This document shows, in pieces, positions 61,601-64,000 of a stretch of DNA of 64,000 nt. The notes beneath the pieces are model-generated. The model worked only from the letters and a program-made list of their open reading frames with translations, did no database searches and was not told where the DNA came from. This DNA is from Marsupella aquatica. Lineage: Eukaryota > Marchantiophyta. The first letter of the stretch is position 1; the number at the start of each line of letters is the position of its first letter. The stretch lies in the NCBI GenBank assembly GCA_973895155.1, contig OZ316897.1, positions 21,576,001 to 21,640,000 on the forward strand, given 5' to 3'. The position numbers and the translations under genes are program-made.

Positions 61601-62676
61601 CGACAGAGGTTCACCAAGTTCCTCCTTTAGTGCAAACTTCTTGAGTAAGTCAGCAGTTTGCGAAGCTATGTTTGCCGCTGAAAGAATATAAATACATGCC
61701 TCTAAGGTCATCTGCTTTGAATACCACGACGGCTTCTTCACATTTTGCATCTTCTGCTAATTAAAATAACTTGAAATTCTCTGGATCAATTGAATCTTTG
61801 TAAAGTGAGAGGTCTGTGTGCAAAATCTTCTGGACCCGATCAGCTTCCAGCACCCACGAATTTTTGACGTGGCATTGTGTCAACCTGACAATGAGGACAA
61901 AATTCAGAAAACAACAAGAACAAATCATGCACAAAAAATGGAGGAAAAAGATCAAATGTGTCAAAGATCTTCTCACCGGTTGAGAGCATGCATTGCATAT
62001 TCAATATGCACGAAAGTATCCTTCTCTCCTTTGAATATCTTTGAGACAACTCGAGGATGATATTTGACATTGTGAGGATTCTCAGCAGCAAGCAGGTTCC
62101 ACGAATGGAGATGGTGATTGCCATCAAAAACACAAAACATTTTATCCTTGGGCACAGCAAAATCAGGATGCGAATCACACTCCCTCTCAAAAACTTCACT
62201 CTACGCCAACCACATTGGATCCCAGCCCTGTCTGATTGTGTCGTTGAGAAACTGCACGTTGCCATTCTCATTTGTCATTTGCACATAAAAATGAGGCGCG
62301 TCCTCAATGTACCCTTGAGCCCGGAACTCATTCTTCAAAGTCTCAATTGCATTTGAATCTGTCTGAAGAGACCTCACAAGCTGTATGTTCCGCATTCGAC
62401 ACAATGGAATTTGAGGGGGAACCAGAGGATACCCAAATTCGTCCGGCCCAAACTAGTAAAGATGGCGGTTAATGACAACTGAGAAAGGCTCGGACTTGGC
62501 AGAATCCATCGAAGGTGGCACAATATCCATAGGATCAACAAGCTTTCGCCTCCTTGGAGTCTTCAACCCCGAAGCAAGTGCTTTGTGGCTCGTAGAACTC
62601 CTGGTCTCTCGACGTTGAGAGGCAGCTGATTTGAGGCAACGGACGAAATAGACTCAGGGGATGCAAAAGTTGCCAT
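58604..62676 (-). pseudogene. ParB-like/DNA-methyltransferase-like nuclear protein, decayed
   Basis: ATG at 62676 opens a Ser-rich N-terminus; the last exon ends at TGA 58604-58606. Introns at 61885-61976 and 60408-60519, and another ending at about 58957, join in phase with GT...AG. VFDGNHHLHSW (62126-62101) resembles the core of ParB/Srx domains. SRKKKRRKS, formed across an intron, and KLKKKRKVQVLSDSDEEE look like nuclear localisation signals. MIVDVPPWNVWVEKL (about 59930) resembles methyltransferase motif IV (DPPW/DPPY) and VLDWNIGDSSSF (about 59370) a degraded motif I. The order IV before I fits beta-class amino-methyltransferases. Breaks: shift near 62580, TAG 62453-62455 and 62201-62203, TAA and shift near 61760, shifts near 59945 and 59790. 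Confidence 0.65.
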
Positions 62677-62699
62677 CGACTGATAAGGAGAGGAGAACC

Positions 62700-64000
62700 A
62701 CGTAAACGGAATACAAGGAATTGGTACGGTGATTTGCAAAGGAATCCAAAGTCACATGTGTTAGGAATCCTAAGCAAGATATTGGGGGAATCCAAATATC
62801 TACAGTGTATCTGACATTGACAGGGAATATCAGTATTTAACACCTTCATGCCAAAGATCCCGCTGGTGCTAACTAACGTTAACAAAGCATCAGTTAACGT
62901 TAAGAATGAGTCTAATTACTGCTTAACAACAACTCGTTCGGATGAAATGTACATTTGACTCCAACGGTTCGAGTCAATTACTCTATAGTTGACCAACTTG
63001 GGTTGGGTGTCCGTTGAAAATAACTTGGGTTGGGTGTCATACAAAATATGCCGATGGATGTAGAAAAGGAAGTTTTTATGAAATTTACTCTTCAAAATGA
63101 AGTAAACCCTTCCAACGGTAATATAATTTTGTCGTTAGATGACTGATTAGATGACTGATTAGATTATTGATAAGGAAAAATAGGCGTAAACCCTAAACTC
63201 CATACTTTGTTTAAGACATGTATTTAGATAGTTTTTTGCCAGCAACATTGCTGGCCAAATTAGTGTTAATGGGGTAGGTTAAAAGTGATGTCTTGTTTTT
63301 TAAATGAGCCCTTAATTCTTTCCTAAATTCTAAAATACTTGACAGAAGTCAAACAAACTTAACAATGTTTAATGTGTAAACATAACGTTTTGGAAATATA
63401 TTTGTTTCGATATCCCTCATTTTAATCCCAAACTCAAATAAAAGTCTACCCTAAATTTTGGGTGCATTAGGCTAGCAATATCGCTGGCCTGATTCAGGGT
63501 TTCTAAAAGGTTTAATTTATGGGACATCTCCAAATCCTCTCCTCTGTTAATGTCAATTTGTGAGTGAAAATCATATTATAGAATCACTAAAAATAGAGTT
63601 GGTTTAATAATAAAGTCCATTTTAAACACAGAAAACTTTCCTTTAGAAATTATGTCTAGCGAGGTCACTAGCAAAATCCGTTGTTTAACATGAAGCTCCA
63701 AGTTCAATAATCCTCCTAATGTACTCCAAGTTCAGTAAACATTTAGGAACAACCCAAGATATCCTTGTTGTCAACAAAAAACAGTCAATGTTTTAGACGA
63801 TTACAAGATATAACTTTGGATTATTATGGAGCCCTTTATGATAGCAAATTTAGGCCAGCGATATTGCTAGCAATAATTCATTTCTTGAAGGTATTAGAGC
63901 CGTTGAAGTTTTGTCGTATATGCAACGTTAAAGTGATGTTCCATTTTATTCTAAACTTTAATGTCTTCGTATTATTCTATATATTCATCCACTAGAAGAA
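62700..64000. other. AT-rich end of the window, with repeated palindromes
   Basis: No gene was recognised. Four 18-bp palindromic motifs of the type GCCAGCAACATTGCTGGC lie at 63238, 63472, 63656 and 63854. AAACCCTAAA-type words occur near 63187. Confidence 0.5.

Overview
The window looks like nuclear DNA of a land plant, most likely a seed-free one such as a bryophyte or lycophyte. The evidence is an intact early light-induced protein (ELIP) with chloroplast transit peptide, a second four-exon plastid-type membrane protein gene, plant-type spliceosomal introns, and decayed Copia, LINE, CACTA and Harbinger elements. The species cannot be named from sequence alone. Gene density is low; most of the 64 kb is intergenic or transposon debris.

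Layout. 0-6.5 kb: short degenerate repeats, a GC-rich array of small stem-loops (1.44-2.23 kb), a coiled-coil reading frame with an internal stop, and an intron-containing transposase-like pseudogene. 7.0-8.7 kb: three tandem diverged copies of an unrecognised small protein family. 9-12.6 kb: little. 12.6-19.5 kb: a decayed Copia element (gag, integrase, RT/RNase H, short 3' LTR) interrupted between integrase and RT by a 2.5 kb insertion that carries its own LTR and an opposite-strand gag. 23.2-26.0 kb: a four-exon gene for a predicted thylakoid or envelope membrane protein. 27.8-31.5 kb: a large, nearly intronless gene for a PARP6/8/16-like ADP-ribosyltransferase fused to a UBE2Q-like ubiquitin-conjugating domain. 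38-39.3 kb and 48.3-48.9 kb: copies of an unclassified dispersed repeat. 39.5-40.9 kb: an AIG1-type GTPase with a duplicated, degenerate P-loop segment.

41.4-51.6 kb: an ELIP promoter plus first codons duplicated in inverse orientation about 9 kb from the intact ELIP gene (50.4-51.2 kb). The copy breaks off at a hairpin, followed by a triplicated 46-bp unit and a LINE reverse-transcriptase fragment. Between them lie a Myb/SANT-like transposon protein, a decayed Harbinger transposase and a CACTA Tnp2 fragment. 55.1 kb: an MCM helicase fragment. 58.6-62.7 kb: a multi-exon pseudogene joining a ParB-like motif to a DNA-methyltransferase-like C-terminus with nuclear localisation signals. A short palindrome recurs around this last region and to the window end.

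The genes do not form a pathway. ELIP and the second plastid protein share the chloroplast compartment. The most unusual items are the PARP-UBE2Q fusion, the ParB/methyltransferase fossil, the AIG1 duplication and the tandem unknown family.
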